From positions 1 through 46,779 of the forward strand of contig NZ_ACFY01000054.1 of NCBI RefSeq assembly GCF_000174195.1: 46,779 nt of DNA, written 5' to 3'. Both the position numbers and the translations under genes were made by a program. The DNA comes from Roseburia inulinivorans DSM 16841. GTDB lineage: Bacteria > Bacillota > Clostridia > Lachnospirales > Lachnospiraceae. Below are positions 33,144 through 41,549 of the stretch, in pieces (the first letter of the stretch is position 1; every line of letters begins with the position of its first letter). The notes beneath the pieces are model-generated. The model did not search any database. It saw only the letters and a program-made list of their open reading frames with translations, and was not told the DNA's origin.

Positions 33144-33248
33144 TGAAATCTCCTCTAAAAATAAGTCTAAAAACCTATTCTTATATTATCTGTTCTATTT
33201 TGAACTGTCAATTGCAAAAATATTTCCATGAGAAATGGTTCTGCCCGT

Positions 33249-33551
33249 CTAACGCCTTATCTGCTCCTGCATTGCATTTGCACCGCCAATCACAGTATAA
33301 ACCTCATACCCTTCTTTTCCCAGCTTGCGCGCTGCAAGAAGACTTGTACTCCCATACTCACAGTATAAAAGCAGCGGCCGGTACTTTGAAAAACGACAGC
33401 ACCAGCTGTCCTCATCACTGTACGGGATATTTACCGCACCCGGATAGTGATATTTTCTGTATTCCTGAGGTTCTCTGATATCAACTACACGCACCCTCTT
33501 TTGAAAACAAATATTCTGGATATCTCTTGGATAAATGGTATAAAATGCCAT
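33249..33551 (-). CDS. rhodanese-like sulfurtransferase domain protein
   Basis: 100 residues, a single rhodanese domain: VVDIREPQEYRKYHYPGAVNIPY and the active-site loop LLLYCEYGSTSL with Cys64. The CEYGST loop resembles the six-residue loop of sulfurtransferases. Carries sulfane sulfur on the cysteine; the acceptor is unknown. No ribosome site better than GGGGG-like sequence was found before 33551. Confidence 0.85.
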   Translation of the reverse strand: MAFYTIYPRDIQNICFQKRVRVVDIREPQEYRKYHYPGAVNIPYSDEDSWCCRFSKYRPLLLYCEYGSTSLLAARKLGKEGYEVYTVIGGANAMQEQIRR

Positions 33552-33573
33552 ATTTCCCCCTTTATAACAAGAA

Positions 33574-33601
33574 ACAGATTACAGTGTGATCTGTAATCTG
33601 T
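33574..33601. terminator. 11-bp stem hairpin
   Basis: ACAGATTACAG (33574-33584), loop TGTGAT, CTGTAATCTGT (33591-33601). Perfect stem lying between the repeat-protein gene and the rhodanese gene. There is little T-run, so it may be a terminator or a processing/stability element. Confidence 0.5.
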
Positions 33602-33652
33602 CTCTGATTCTTTCCTTATTACATATTATGCAATGATTTGTTTTCCGTGCTG

Positions 33653-33826
33653 CTACTCTTCGTGATGGCAGTCAGAAGTTTTGTTTGTGGATTTGTTTGT
33701 GGACTTATTTGTTGACTTATTGGTAGATTTGTTCTGACCACTCTTGTTCTGTCCATTGCTGTTCTCATAACTGTTCTGCTCGTAGCTGTTTTCACTCTTG
33801 TTTGTACCATCCATGTTCTTTGCCAT
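33653..33826 (-). CDS. small Asn/Lys/Ser repeat protein
   Basis: 57 residues. AGGAGG sits 10 bases before the ATG at 33826, a strong sign that it is translated. The middle is a tandem repeat NKST x4 (ending NKTSDCHHEE), preceded by SYEQNSYENSNGQNKSGQ; the C-terminus has one Cys and two His. It is hydrophilic with no membrane segment or signal. I do not recognise a family; low-complexity N/K/S/Q composition suggests disorder, as in small spore or stress peptides, but that is a guess. Confidence 0.65.
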   Translation of the reverse strand: MAKNMDGTNKSENSYEQNSYENSNGQNKSGQNKSTNKSTNKSTNKSTNKTSDCHHEE

Positions 33827-33978
33827 GATAAAATGTCCTCCTGTTTTGTGTACAAAATTTTCTTTTTTTTCTGCATGTAAAATTACTTTGTCACATGCAT
33901 TTTTATTATTTGAAGAATCACACAAAATATTCATTTTTTAAATTGCTTTTTAAATATAGATAGGATATACTAACGTTG

Positions 33979-33996
33979 TGATACGAATACGTATCA
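33979..33996. promoter_or_regulatory. inverted repeat TGATACG-AATA-CGTATCA
   Basis: Perfect 7-bp arms with a 4-base spacer in the AT-rich gap between the repeat-protein gene and the hsp20 remnant. Arm length and spacing are typical of a dimeric repressor operator. Confidence 0.45.
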
Positions 33997-34019
33997 TAGT
34001 TATACCCCTTATTAATTAT

Positions 34020-34154
34020 TTATACTCCCCTCAGAAAAAGCCAGGTGCGGTTGCATTTGGCTTTTTCTATTGATAGATCTCTATCATCAAAGAATGGAAA
34101 ATCACTCATAAAATCATCAAACAAATTTTCTCCAAAAATACTAGGCATTAACAT
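34020..34154 (-). pseudogene. hsp20 small heat-shock protein remnant
   Basis: A 44-codon frame starts MLMPSIFGENLFDDFMSDFP with FFDDRD after it, which matches the N-terminal arm of clostridial Hsp20/alpha-crystallin chaperones. The alpha-crystallin domain is missing: after residue ~25 the frame runs straight into the terminator hairpin and stops at 34020. AGGAG lies 9 bases before the ATG at 34154, and a CIRCE-controlled promoter lies ~60-100 bases upstream. This looks like an internal deletion that left the promoter, start and terminator. Intact Hsp20 proteins are ~140-150 residues. Confidence 0.75.
34033..34068 (-). terminator. terminator of the hsp20 remnant
   Basis: AGAAAAAGCCA (34033-34043) pairs with TTGGCTTTTTCT at the right side (34057-34068) around a short loop. 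The stem has an A-tract on one side and a T-tract on the other, so it can act in both directions. Confidence 0.75.
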
Positions 34155-34214
34155 AAGTCATTTCTCCTTTTTATGAACCTGTCATGCCAGCCGGTCTTCC
34201 TTTGTTCTGTTTGT

Positions 34215-34243
34215 ACTATAACGCATATATTAGCGCTCGTCAA
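34215..34243 (-). promoter_or_regulatory. sigma-A promoter overlapping CIRCE
   Basis: Minus strand: -35 TTGACG (34238-34243), 17-base spacer, -10 TATAGT (34215-34220). The -35 box lies inside the CIRCE element, the classical arrangement for HrcA repression. Confidence 0.8.
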
Positions 34244-34256
34244 GCGCGAGTGCTAA
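34230..34256. promoter_or_regulatory. CIRCE operator (HrcA binding site)
   Basis: TTAGCGCTC (34230-34238), 9-base spacer, GAGTGCTAA (34248-34256): matches the CIRCE consensus TTAGCACTC-N9-GAGTGCTAA with one mismatch in the left arm. It regulates the hsp20 remnant promoter. It sits only 7 bases from the stop codon of the GH94 gene. Confidence 0.9.
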
Positions 34257-34262
34257 TAATTT

Positions 34263-36578
34263 TTATTGAAGGATAACCTTTATTTCATGCTTTTTATTGT
34301 CTGCAAAATCCGGAATCCTGTTTCCTTTTATCTGTGTTCCGTCCACAATAATTACGGATGTGACAGCCTTCCGGCACTGCGGATTCTCAATTACAATATG
34401 ATAATCTGCGTTTCGGAAATGTCTCGTCATCTCAGCCCGTTCCCATTCTTTCGGAAAACATGGGGTAATTTCCAGCCCGTCATATCCGCGTTTTACCCCC
34501 ATAATGCCTTCATACAGTCCCTTCATGCACCATGCAGAGGTTCCGGTTGTCCAGGACCAGTAAGATTTGCCGTAATATTTCGGATGTGTGGAATAGCAGT
34601 TTGTAAATACATATGGCTCGGCACCGGACTGCGTGGACGGATTCTTTTCACTGTCCGGCATGATTTTTTTCAGAGTACAAAGTGCCTTTTCAGCTCTGCC
34701 AAGTTTGCAGTCCATAAGGATTTTAAATCCCGTTGCATGGCAATATACTCCGCCGTTTTCAAACAGCCCCGGCAGCATTCCCGACATCCGCCCAACGTTT
34801 GGAGAATATTTCTCATACGGCGGCATATTCAGAGGGAAACCGAAATCATGTTCCATACTGTCAACCGCAGCCAGAAGCTTCGGGAGCTTCTCTTCATCTG
34901 CCACGTCTCCCAGAACTGCCCAGGTCTGGGCGTTCAGATAGATTTTACTGCCTTCACTTGTTCTGGAACCAATGTTTTCCTTCTTACTGAGTGCCCGCAT
35001 ATACCATTCACCATCCCAGGCTTTCTCATTAATAGTCTTTCTCATGGTATCATATTCTTTTTTCAGAAATTCTGCATAATCAGTCTCCCCGATTTTTTCC
35101 ATAAGCAGCTTCAGTTCTCTGAAAGCAAGACAGAACTGATGAGAAAGCATGACGGATTCCGCTTCGGGATCGGTTGTGATATTCAGCGCATCATTCCAGT
35201 CTGCAAAATAAATCCGGCTCAGCCCATTTCTTCCCTTATCCCGGATCAGACAGTCTGCGGCTGCTTTTAAGTGTTCCACTACAGAAGCATCGCCGCCATC
35301 CTGCCACTCAATCTTCTTTTGCAGAATCGTGTAATCTCCCGTTTCCTTGATAAGTTCACACACCGCCCAGATAATCCAGAACGGCTGGTCTGAATACCTG
35401 GTGTCGTCATACGGATACCAGGTCAATACGGCATGGCCATCCCGAAACTGATGGCGCAGACATTCCAGAATCTCCTCCCTGGCCTTCTCCTGACGATAAT
35501 TCAGAAGTGCCACTGCAATCTGCAGATTATCCCGCACGCCCTTTTTTCCAACAATACAGCAGTCTATCTGCTTCTTCAGCCACTGGTTCATAATATGATT
35601 GATTTTGCTGTCCGGTGTGGTGACGGACAGGGAACTATATTTGTCCAGATTATACTCCACGGCCTCCTTACAGGCACTTTCCGCACTCTTAGCATCTGCA
35701 TACATTTTAGCTACCGCTCTTGCCTCGTCCAGAGATTCACTGACGCCGAAAACCATCCGGATTTCCTTTGTCTCGCCCGGCTGCAGTATGAACTTATGCT
35801 GCAGCACACCGCCAAGAATAAACAGTGCCGCCTCAGAATTCGTACAGTCACCGCCATTTACTACTACATCCGGTCTCTGAAACAGTGCATAAGCAGAAGC
35901 ATCCAGCTTCGTGACAGATCCTGCCGCTCCACAGAATCTGGCCAGATCCCCGTCATAAGCATACACAGGCTCGGAAGCAGCCAGATAAGCATTGTACCGT
36001 TTATGCGGTGCAAACGGATGAGCGGATCTACAATATATTCCATTTAATTCCCTGTCAAAGGAAGTTTCAAGGCAACGGTACATTTCATAATAACGGGGAT
36101 ATGAGAACCCCTCCAGTTCAAAAGTTACCGCTGAAAATGTACTGAGCATACGGGCTCTGTCACTCTTGTTCCTGAGTCGAAACGTCCACACTTCCTGGAA
36201 TCCGGTCTGCGGCACAAAAATTCTCCAGGAGCTTTCTATCCCCTGACACTCGGACTGAAGTCTGGAAAATCCGATACTGTGCTCACACTGATAGCTTTCT
36301 ACCTGTTCATTCAGCGGTGCCGCACCGATATTCCAGCTTTTATTCGTTTCATCATCCCGGATATAGAAATATCTTGCATCATTGTTATTGATCATGCACA
36401 TATCTGCTCTTTCATTCAGGTAATAGCTGCGTCCATGCCCGTTCTGGGAAACCTGCGCGCAGTAGCCGTTTTCATTCCACAGATAGTTAAACCAGTATCT
36501 TGGCGGCTTTGCATCATAAATCACACAGGAATTGCCGTCGTTTGTAAATTCATATATCTTCTTTTCCATTCTTTCCAT
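34263..36578 (-). CDS. GH94 glycoside phosphorylase (cellobiose-phosphorylase family)
   Basis: 771 residues. An N-terminal beta-sandwich (1-~300) precedes an (alpha/alpha)6 barrel with the family's DWND motif at 460-463 (catalytic acid), the phosphate-site stretch ENGGVYCHATGF near 608, and the C-terminal signature SWTTGTSAWCMKGLYEGIMG...GYDGLEITPCFP. These enzymes split beta-glucosides with inorganic phosphate, giving a sugar 1-phosphate and saving ATP. Acceptor specificity cannot be read; the usual GGGDWND is FADWND here. AAAGGA lies just before ATG 36578. The start overlaps the end of the permuted GH3 gene by 29 bases. Last gene of the operon. Confidence 0.88.
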   Translation of the reverse strand: MERMEKKIYEFTNDGNSCVIYDAKPPRYWFNYLWNENGYCAQVSQNGHGRSYYLNERADMCMINNNDARYFYIRDDETNKSWNIGAAPLNEQVESYQCEHSIGFSRLQSECQGIESSWRIFVPQTGFQEVWTFRLRNKSDRARMLSTFSAVTFELEGFSYPRYYEMYRCLETSFDRELNGIYCRSAHPFAPHKRYNAYLAASEPVYAYDGDLARFCGAAGSVTKLDASAYALFQRPDVVVNGGDCTNSEAALFILGGVLQHKFILQPGETKEIRMVFGVSESLDEARAVAKMYADAKSAESACKEAVEYNLDKYSSLSVTTPDSKINHIMNQWLKKQIDCCIVGKKGVRDNLQIAVALLNYRQEKAREEILECLRHQFRDGHAVLTWYPYDDTRYSDQPFWIIWAVCELIKETGDYTILQKKIEWQDGGDASVVEHLKAAADCLIRDKGRNGLSRIYFADWNDALNITTDPEAESVMLSHQFCLAFRELKLLMEKIGETDYAEFLKKEYDTMRKTINEKAWDGEWYMRALSKKENIGSRTSEGSKIYLNAQTWAVLGDVADEEKLPKLLAAVDSMEHDFGFPLNMPPYEKYSPNVGRMSGMLPGLFENGGVYCHATGFKILMDCKLGRAEKALCTLKKIMPDSEKNPSTQSGAEPYVFTNCYSTHPKYYGKSYWSWTTGTSAWCMKGLYEGIMGVKRGYDGLEITPCFPKEWERAEMTRHFRNADYHIVIENPQCRKAVTSVIIVDGTQIKGNRIPDFADNKKHEIKVILQ

Positions 36579-39039
36579 TTCTTCCTTTCAAACTCTTGAT
36601 TACCCGCAGCAGATGACTCGCCGCTGTCTCCAGCTGCCTGCGTGTCACTCGCCCTTCCCGGTATCCGTTCAGGATCTGGTTAATCACCGGCGGCCCGCCG
36701 GGCATGACAACATCATTTCCGGCCGCAACTGCATCCGTGCCATCCACCACAATATCCATATCCCCCCAGTCAGTCACCAGAAATCCTTCATATCCCCATT
36801 CTTCCCGCAGAATCTGGTTGCACAGGTCACTGTTTCCGCCTGCGAACATCCCATTAATTTTGTTAAAAGAAGTCATAATACAGCGTACATCGGCTTTTTT
36901 CACCAGCATTTCAAATGGCTTCAGATACAGTTCCCGGGCTGCCCGTTCCGTAATTACAGAATCCACTGCGTCATACTGTTTCTTTGCGTTTCCCCTGCGG
37001 TAGGTTTCCTGCTCATTAACTGCGAAATGCTTTGGACACACCAGTACCTGATGATTTTCCTGTACGCCTTTTGTAATTGCGCAGGCACACACTCCTGTAA
37101 GAAAAGGATCTTCTGAAAAATACTCAAAGTTTCTACCACACAACGGATTTCGGTGAAGATTTACTGCAGGTGCGAGCCACACATCAACCTGTGCTTCCTC
37201 ACACTCTGCACCCACTGCATCTCCAAATCTGTACCACGCCTCTTTATTAAACGCACATGCCAGCAGCATTTCCGTCGGCCACGCAGTTCTCCCGATTCCG
37301 GCAGGTCCATCCATATAGAAAACAGAATGGATTCCTTTTTCTTTCATTGCCGGTGACACATATCCATTATGCCCTGCCGGATGATCATTGCAGGTCAAAG
37401 GCTTTCCTTCTTTGTCACAGATGGTCTCCGGAAACGCTGTATCCAGAAGCCCTGCAAAGGGAATTCCGGGACCGAAGCCTACGAGAAGTGCCGCAAGCTG
37501 TTCCTCTGTGAAATCTGAAAAATCTCCTGCCTGCTTTCCATGCCCCGCCTCTCTTTTCTCCGGTTTGACATCAATTCCTGAAAGCGTTAGTTTATACATT
37601 GGATTTTCTTCACAGACTCCGCCGCATGCATCACTCAGATTCCCCTGGTTTTCCAGGGGATTTTTCTTTAAAAACACGATTTTCCCCTCATTACATGCTT
37701 TCAACCCGAGCGCTGAACGACAAATGCTGTATATAATGTCCTCCGAAACCTCTAACTCACAGATGCAGACGGTCTCTTCCGAGGACGTTCCCATTCTGAG
37801 CTTATAGTGTCCCTTCTCAATCAGCCATACGGAAGATTTTTCCTCATAACACGAAAATCCGTCCCATGGTATATGGATTGACACACTGGTTTTCTCTCCC
37901 GGTTTCAAAACTTCTGTCTTGGCAAATCCCTTTAATTCTCTGTCTGCTTTTTCTGTTTTTCCGTCCGGCATAGAAACATAGATTTGCACGACTTCCCTGC
38001 CTGCACAGAGTCCGACATTCTTCACATCAATTTTTATAGTTATCCCGTCTTCTTCTTTTGAAACAGCAGCCGCGTCTAATGCAAATTTTGTGTAAGAAAG
38101 CCCATGCCCGAACGGAAACAGTACCTCTTTCCTAAAAGAACTGAAATACCGGTAGCCGTTATAGATATCCTCCTGATATACGGTCACCGGGCTTTTTCGG
38201 AAACCGAAACTCCCGTTTTCTTCCGCATCCAATCCATAATCCTCATAAGTCAGAATATGCTCTTCCTTCTCCTTGTCCCATGAAAAATGCTTTGCAGAAG
38301 GATAATCCTCATACCGGTGTGCAATTGTAAATGCCAGCTTTCCGGAAGGGGAAACATTACCTTTAATGATTTCTGCAACAGCCTTTGCACCACCCTCTCC
38401 CGGAAGACCAAGGAACAGAATACTTTTTACGGAAGCATACTTTGTTGTCCATTCCAGGTCAATAAGTCCATTTACATTAAGGATTACAATGACTTCCGGG
38501 AAGTTTTCGCACACCTGGCTGACCAGCTTCTTTTCTTCTTCGGTAAGATAATAATCTCCTTCCAATCTTCTGTCACATTCCTCTCCGCCTGCATTTCTTC
38601 CCAGCACAAGAATTGCGGTGTTTGTCCTGTCTCTCACATTAGTCAGCAGACATTCCGGAATCGGATACTCCGGAACCGGCGCATGGTACGTTCCAAATAT
38701 CTCATACATCAGGCCACTGTTTACTGCCTCCTTCATCTGGGAAAAATCGAATTCTTCCTGCGGATTCGCTGCTTCCGCTTCCCGCTGCTGCAGATAGTAC
38801 TGCTTTAACTCCTCACATACAGAGATCCCTGCTTTCTCAAGTTCTATTATGATATTACTGCTTTCTGCTCCTCTTGCCGCTCCGGAACCATTTCCGGAAA
38901 CATAGGTCACAAGTGCTGATCGTCCGAACACAGCAACTGTCTGTCCTTCCTGAAGCGGAAGAAGCTGATTCTCATTTTTCAGCAGAACAACCGATTCTTC
39001 CACCAGCTGCTCTGCAAGCAATTTTCTATTTTTAACCAT
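36550..39039 (-). CDS. GH3 beta-glycosidase with permuted domain order
   Basis: 829 residues. Residues ~10-320 form the (alpha/beta)6 domain that is normally C-terminal (ESVVLLKNENQLLPL, FPFGHGLSYTKF), ~330-430 the fibronectin-III-like domain, and ~510-820 the TIM-barrel domain normally N-terminal, with CPKHFAVNEQE (His671) and nucleophile Asp757 in FLVTDWGDMD. This reversed order is known in a minority of GH3 enzymes from ruminococci and butyrivibrios. ATG 39039 has GGAG 8 bases upstream, inside the end of the previous gene, which stops 5 bases earlier. Expected to cleave beta-glucosides or related disaccharides in the cytosol (no signal peptide). Confidence 0.9.
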   Translation of the reverse strand: MVKNRKLLAEQLVEESVVLLKNENQLLPLQEGQTVAVFGRSALVTYVSGNGSGAARGAESSNIIIELEKAGISVCEELKQYYLQQREAEAANPQEEFDFSQMKEAVNSGLMYEIFGTYHAPVPEYPIPECLLTNVRDRTNTAILVLGRNAGGEECDRRLEGDYYLTEEEKKLVSQVCENFPEVIVILNVNGLIDLEWTTKYASVKSILFLGLPGEGGAKAVAEIIKGNVSPSGKLAFTIAHRYEDYPSAKHFSWDKEKEEHILTYEDYGLDAEENGSFGFRKSPVTVYQEDIYNGYRYFSSFRKEVLFPFGHGLSYTKFALDAAAVSKEEDGITIKIDVKNVGLCAGREVVQIYVSMPDGKTEKADRELKGFAKTEVLKPGEKTSVSIHIPWDGFSCYEEKSSVWLIEKGHYKLRMGTSSEETVCICELEVSEDIIYSICRSALGLKACNEGKIVFLKKNPLENQGNLSDACGGVCEENPMYKLTLSGIDVKPEKREAGHGKQAGDFSDFTEEQLAALLVGFGPGIPFAGLLDTAFPETICDKEGKPLTCNDHPAGHNGYVSPAMKEKGIHSVFYMDGPAGIGRTAWPTEMLLACAFNKEAWYRFGDAVGAECEEAQVDVWLAPAVNLHRNPLCGRNFEYFSEDPFLTGVCACAITKGVQENHQVLVCPKHFAVNEQETYRRGNAKKQYDAVDSVITERAARELYLKPFEMLVKKADVRCIMTSFNKINGMFAGGNSDLCNQILREEWGYEGFLVTDWGDMDIVVDGTDAVAAGNDVVMPGGPPVINQILNGYREGRVTRRQLETAASHLLRVIKSLKGRNGKNGKEDI

Positions 39040-39044
39040 TCTCT

Positions 39045-41462
39045 TTACTCCACTGTCACATCTGCATAAAACGCTCTGTCTCTTCCGGCAACCCATCCAT
39101 TTTCTGCAATCTCAAAAGCGCCTCTCAGCCTGATATCCTCTGAAGAGCTTCCTATTTCTGCCTCAATGGTTCCTTTCTCAATCTTCCATTTCATCCTTCT
39201 ATCCAGAAATGCAAGCTGTGATGCTTTTATCTCAAAGATTACTTTTTTCTTTTCTCCCGGCACTAGCGTAATTCTCTTAAATCCCGCCAGTTCCTTGACC
39301 GGTCTTGCCATGCTTGCATGAATATCCTTCAGATAAAGCTGAACGACTTCATCCCCCTTGTATTCTCCTGTATTTTCCACATCACACTGAATCCGGATAC
39401 TTTCTGTCGGCATAATGCAATCCTTGGATAATTGCAGATTGCTGTATTCGAATTTTGTATAAGACAAACCATGTCCGAAATAATACCTCGGTGTATGCGG
39501 CATATCCACATAATTCAAAAAGCCGATGCTTCCGGTCTGATGCCATGCGGAATTATGCGGGTGATTGTAATAAATTGGAATCTGACCGGAAGTATAAGCT
39601 GTCGTTACCGGCATTTTTCCTCCAGGATTATACCTGCCAAGCAGAATGCTCACAACTGCCTCCGCCCCCTTCTCGGACGGATTCCAAGCCTCCAGTATTG
39701 CATCCAGATGTGCATCTGCCGCATCACTGGATATAGGGCGTCCGTCAAAATGAACTCCGATCAGCGGTTTTCCAAGCTTTGCTGCCTTCCTGATAAATGC
39801 ATCCTGGCATTCCGGAAGATTGATATTTGTCGCATCCACACCCTCTCCCATGGAGGCCATAGAACAGGTCCCGTGCTTTCCTCCTAAAGTAAGAATCACA
39901 ATATCGGCATCCTCTGCAATTTCAAGCGCCCGGGCAAAACCGGATTGATCCGCTCCTGCAATCGGGTATCCATAAGCATAACGAATCTCTGCATCTGGCA
40001 TCTGAGCTTTCAGTTCCTCCAATATACTTCGGCAGTCCGGTTTCTGACGTTTCAGAATCACATCAAATTCCGGCGTCTCATCTGACTGAATATTGGTTCC
40101 CGGAACAGTCACAATTTCTCTGTTGTCCACATTTTCACTTCCACTGACCCCTGCAATCGAGTTGGCAATTGCATAGGTAGATTCCATCATACACATATGC
40201 GTATATCCTCCGAAAAACTTTCTCGGACTGTCTGCGTGAGGTCCGATCAGTGCAATCTTTTTTACGGATTTTTGAATCGGAAGCACACCATTATTTTTAA
40301 TCAGTACCATAGATTCTTTTGCAGACTGCAGGGAAATTTCTTTATCTGTCTTATTCATAAAAACTCTGCGAAGCTCTTCTCCTTCCAAAGCAAAAGGATG
40401 TTCAAACAGCCCCATACGAAACTTTGCCGTCAGGACTCTTTTTACAGCCCGATCCAGAATGTCCATATCTGCCCTGCCTGACGCAAAAAGATTTTTAAAT
40501 GCTTCCCCATAGCCCTCAACACTCGGCAGCTCCATATCCATTCCCGCCTCCAGGCACAACAGCCCTGTTTCCTCTTTGGTTTCTCCGATTCCCTGAAACA
40601 TAAATGCATTATTGATGGCACCATAATCACTGACGCAAAGTCCGTCAAACCCCATCTCTTCTCTCAGCAGTTCTGTCAAAAGATGATGCGATGCGGAAGC
40701 CGGCTCTCCATTGATCAGGCAATAGCAGGGCATAATTCCTCTTAAACCTGCTTCTGTAATGGCTGCCTGAAATGGCTTTCCATAGATTTCTTCCAGCAAA
40801 CGTTCCGGTGTATCACTATTGGCTCCATGAATACCGGCTGCTGAATTATGAAATGCCAGAAAATGCTTGGCTACACTTTCTGTTCTGCGTCCTGCTGTCT
40901 CATATTTCTGGCACCCTTTTGTATAGGCTGATCCCAGGCTGGCTGTAAGAACCGGATCCTCTCCATACGTTTCTCCCTGCCGTCCCATTCTGGAATCTCT
41001 GGAAATATCAAGCACAGGGGCAAAAACATGCGTAATCCCACATGCCGCTTCCTGACGGCTTACAATTTCTGCAATTTTCTCCTCCAACTTTGGATTCCAT
41101 CCGGCACCCCTTCCAATTCCGGAAGGAAAGCTTGTGGAATCCTGAATAAATGCTCCACAGAGTCCTTCCATATGAAAAATTGCCGGAATACGGTGCGGAC
41201 TGTTTTCCATAACGATTCTCTGCACCTTTCTCTGCCACTGGACCACTTCATCCAGACTTTCCATTCTCCGCATTTCCAGCGTACTTACCTGTCCGATTCC
41301 ATGCTTTGTCTGTTCATTGATTCCGGCAAAATCATAACTCGCCTTGTCAAATGGAAAAACACAGTTCAACTGAGCCACTTTTTCATCCAGACTCAGTTCC
41401 TCTAAAAGATATGCCGCCCTTTCCTCCGGTATCAATTCTGTATTCTGATATTTGTCGCTCAT
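39045..41462 (-). CDS. GH3 beta-glycosidase, canonical domain order
   Basis: 805 residues. TIM barrel first: HRIPAIFHMEGLCGAF, VAKHFLAFH (Lys199-His200) and nucleophile Asp279 in GLCVSDYGAINN; then the (alpha/beta)6 domain (ESMVLIKNNGVLPI, acid-base region EGVDATNINLP) and a C-terminal Fn3 domain (YYFGHGLSYTKFEYSNLQLS...ELAGFKRI). ATG 41462 has GGAGAG 8 bases upstream; the longer frame to 41516 has none. No signal peptide, so cytosolic and dependent on the symporter upstream. The operon thus carries two GH3 enzymes of opposite domain order. Confidence 0.92.
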   Translation of the reverse strand: MSDKYQNTELIPEERAAYLLEELSLDEKVAQLNCVFPFDKASYDFAGINEQTKHGIGQVSTLEMRRMESLDEVVQWQRKVQRIVMENSPHRIPAIFHMEGLCGAFIQDSTSFPSGIGRGAGWNPKLEEKIAEIVSRQEAACGITHVFAPVLDISRDSRMGRQGETYGEDPVLTASLGSAYTKGCQKYETAGRRTESVAKHFLAFHNSAAGIHGANSDTPERLLEEIYGKPFQAAITEAGLRGIMPCYCLINGEPASASHHLLTELLREEMGFDGLCVSDYGAINNAFMFQGIGETKEETGLLCLEAGMDMELPSVEGYGEAFKNLFASGRADMDILDRAVKRVLTAKFRMGLFEHPFALEGEELRRVFMNKTDKEISLQSAKESMVLIKNNGVLPIQKSVKKIALIGPHADSPRKFFGGYTHMCMMESTYAIANSIAGVSGSENVDNREIVTVPGTNIQSDETPEFDVILKRQKPDCRSILEELKAQMPDAEIRYAYGYPIAGADQSGFARALEIAEDADIVILTLGGKHGTCSMASMGEGVDATNINLPECQDAFIRKAAKLGKPLIGVHFDGRPISSDAADAHLDAILEAWNPSEKGAEAVVSILLGRYNPGGKMPVTTAYTSGQIPIYYNHPHNSAWHQTGSIGFLNYVDMPHTPRYYFGHGLSYTKFEYSNLQLSKDCIMPTESIRIQCDVENTGEYKGDEVVQLYLKDIHASMARPVKELAGFKRITLVPGEKKKVIFEIKASQLAFLDRRMKWKIEKGTIEAEIGSSSEDIRLRGAFEIAENGWVAGRDRAFYADVTVE

Positions 41463-41549
41463 TTTATCATCTCTCCACTTTCCATTTAATTTCTGATATA
41501 GCATGAAGCCAGTCATAAATGGCCGGCTCCATACCTGATATATTTTTAT

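Noticed and set aside
33679..33726. Possible CRISPR-like short repeats
   Set aside because: The repeats are 12-base in-frame codon repeats of a small protein without spacers. No CRISPR array was seen in the window.
34266..35270. 334-codon plus-strand frame with many cysteines and histidines
   Set aside because: Antisense to the GH94 gene; composition is that of reverse-complemented coding DNA and no domain is recognisable.
36532..37116. 194-codon plus-strand frame
   Set aside because: Antisense shadow of the permuted GH3 gene.
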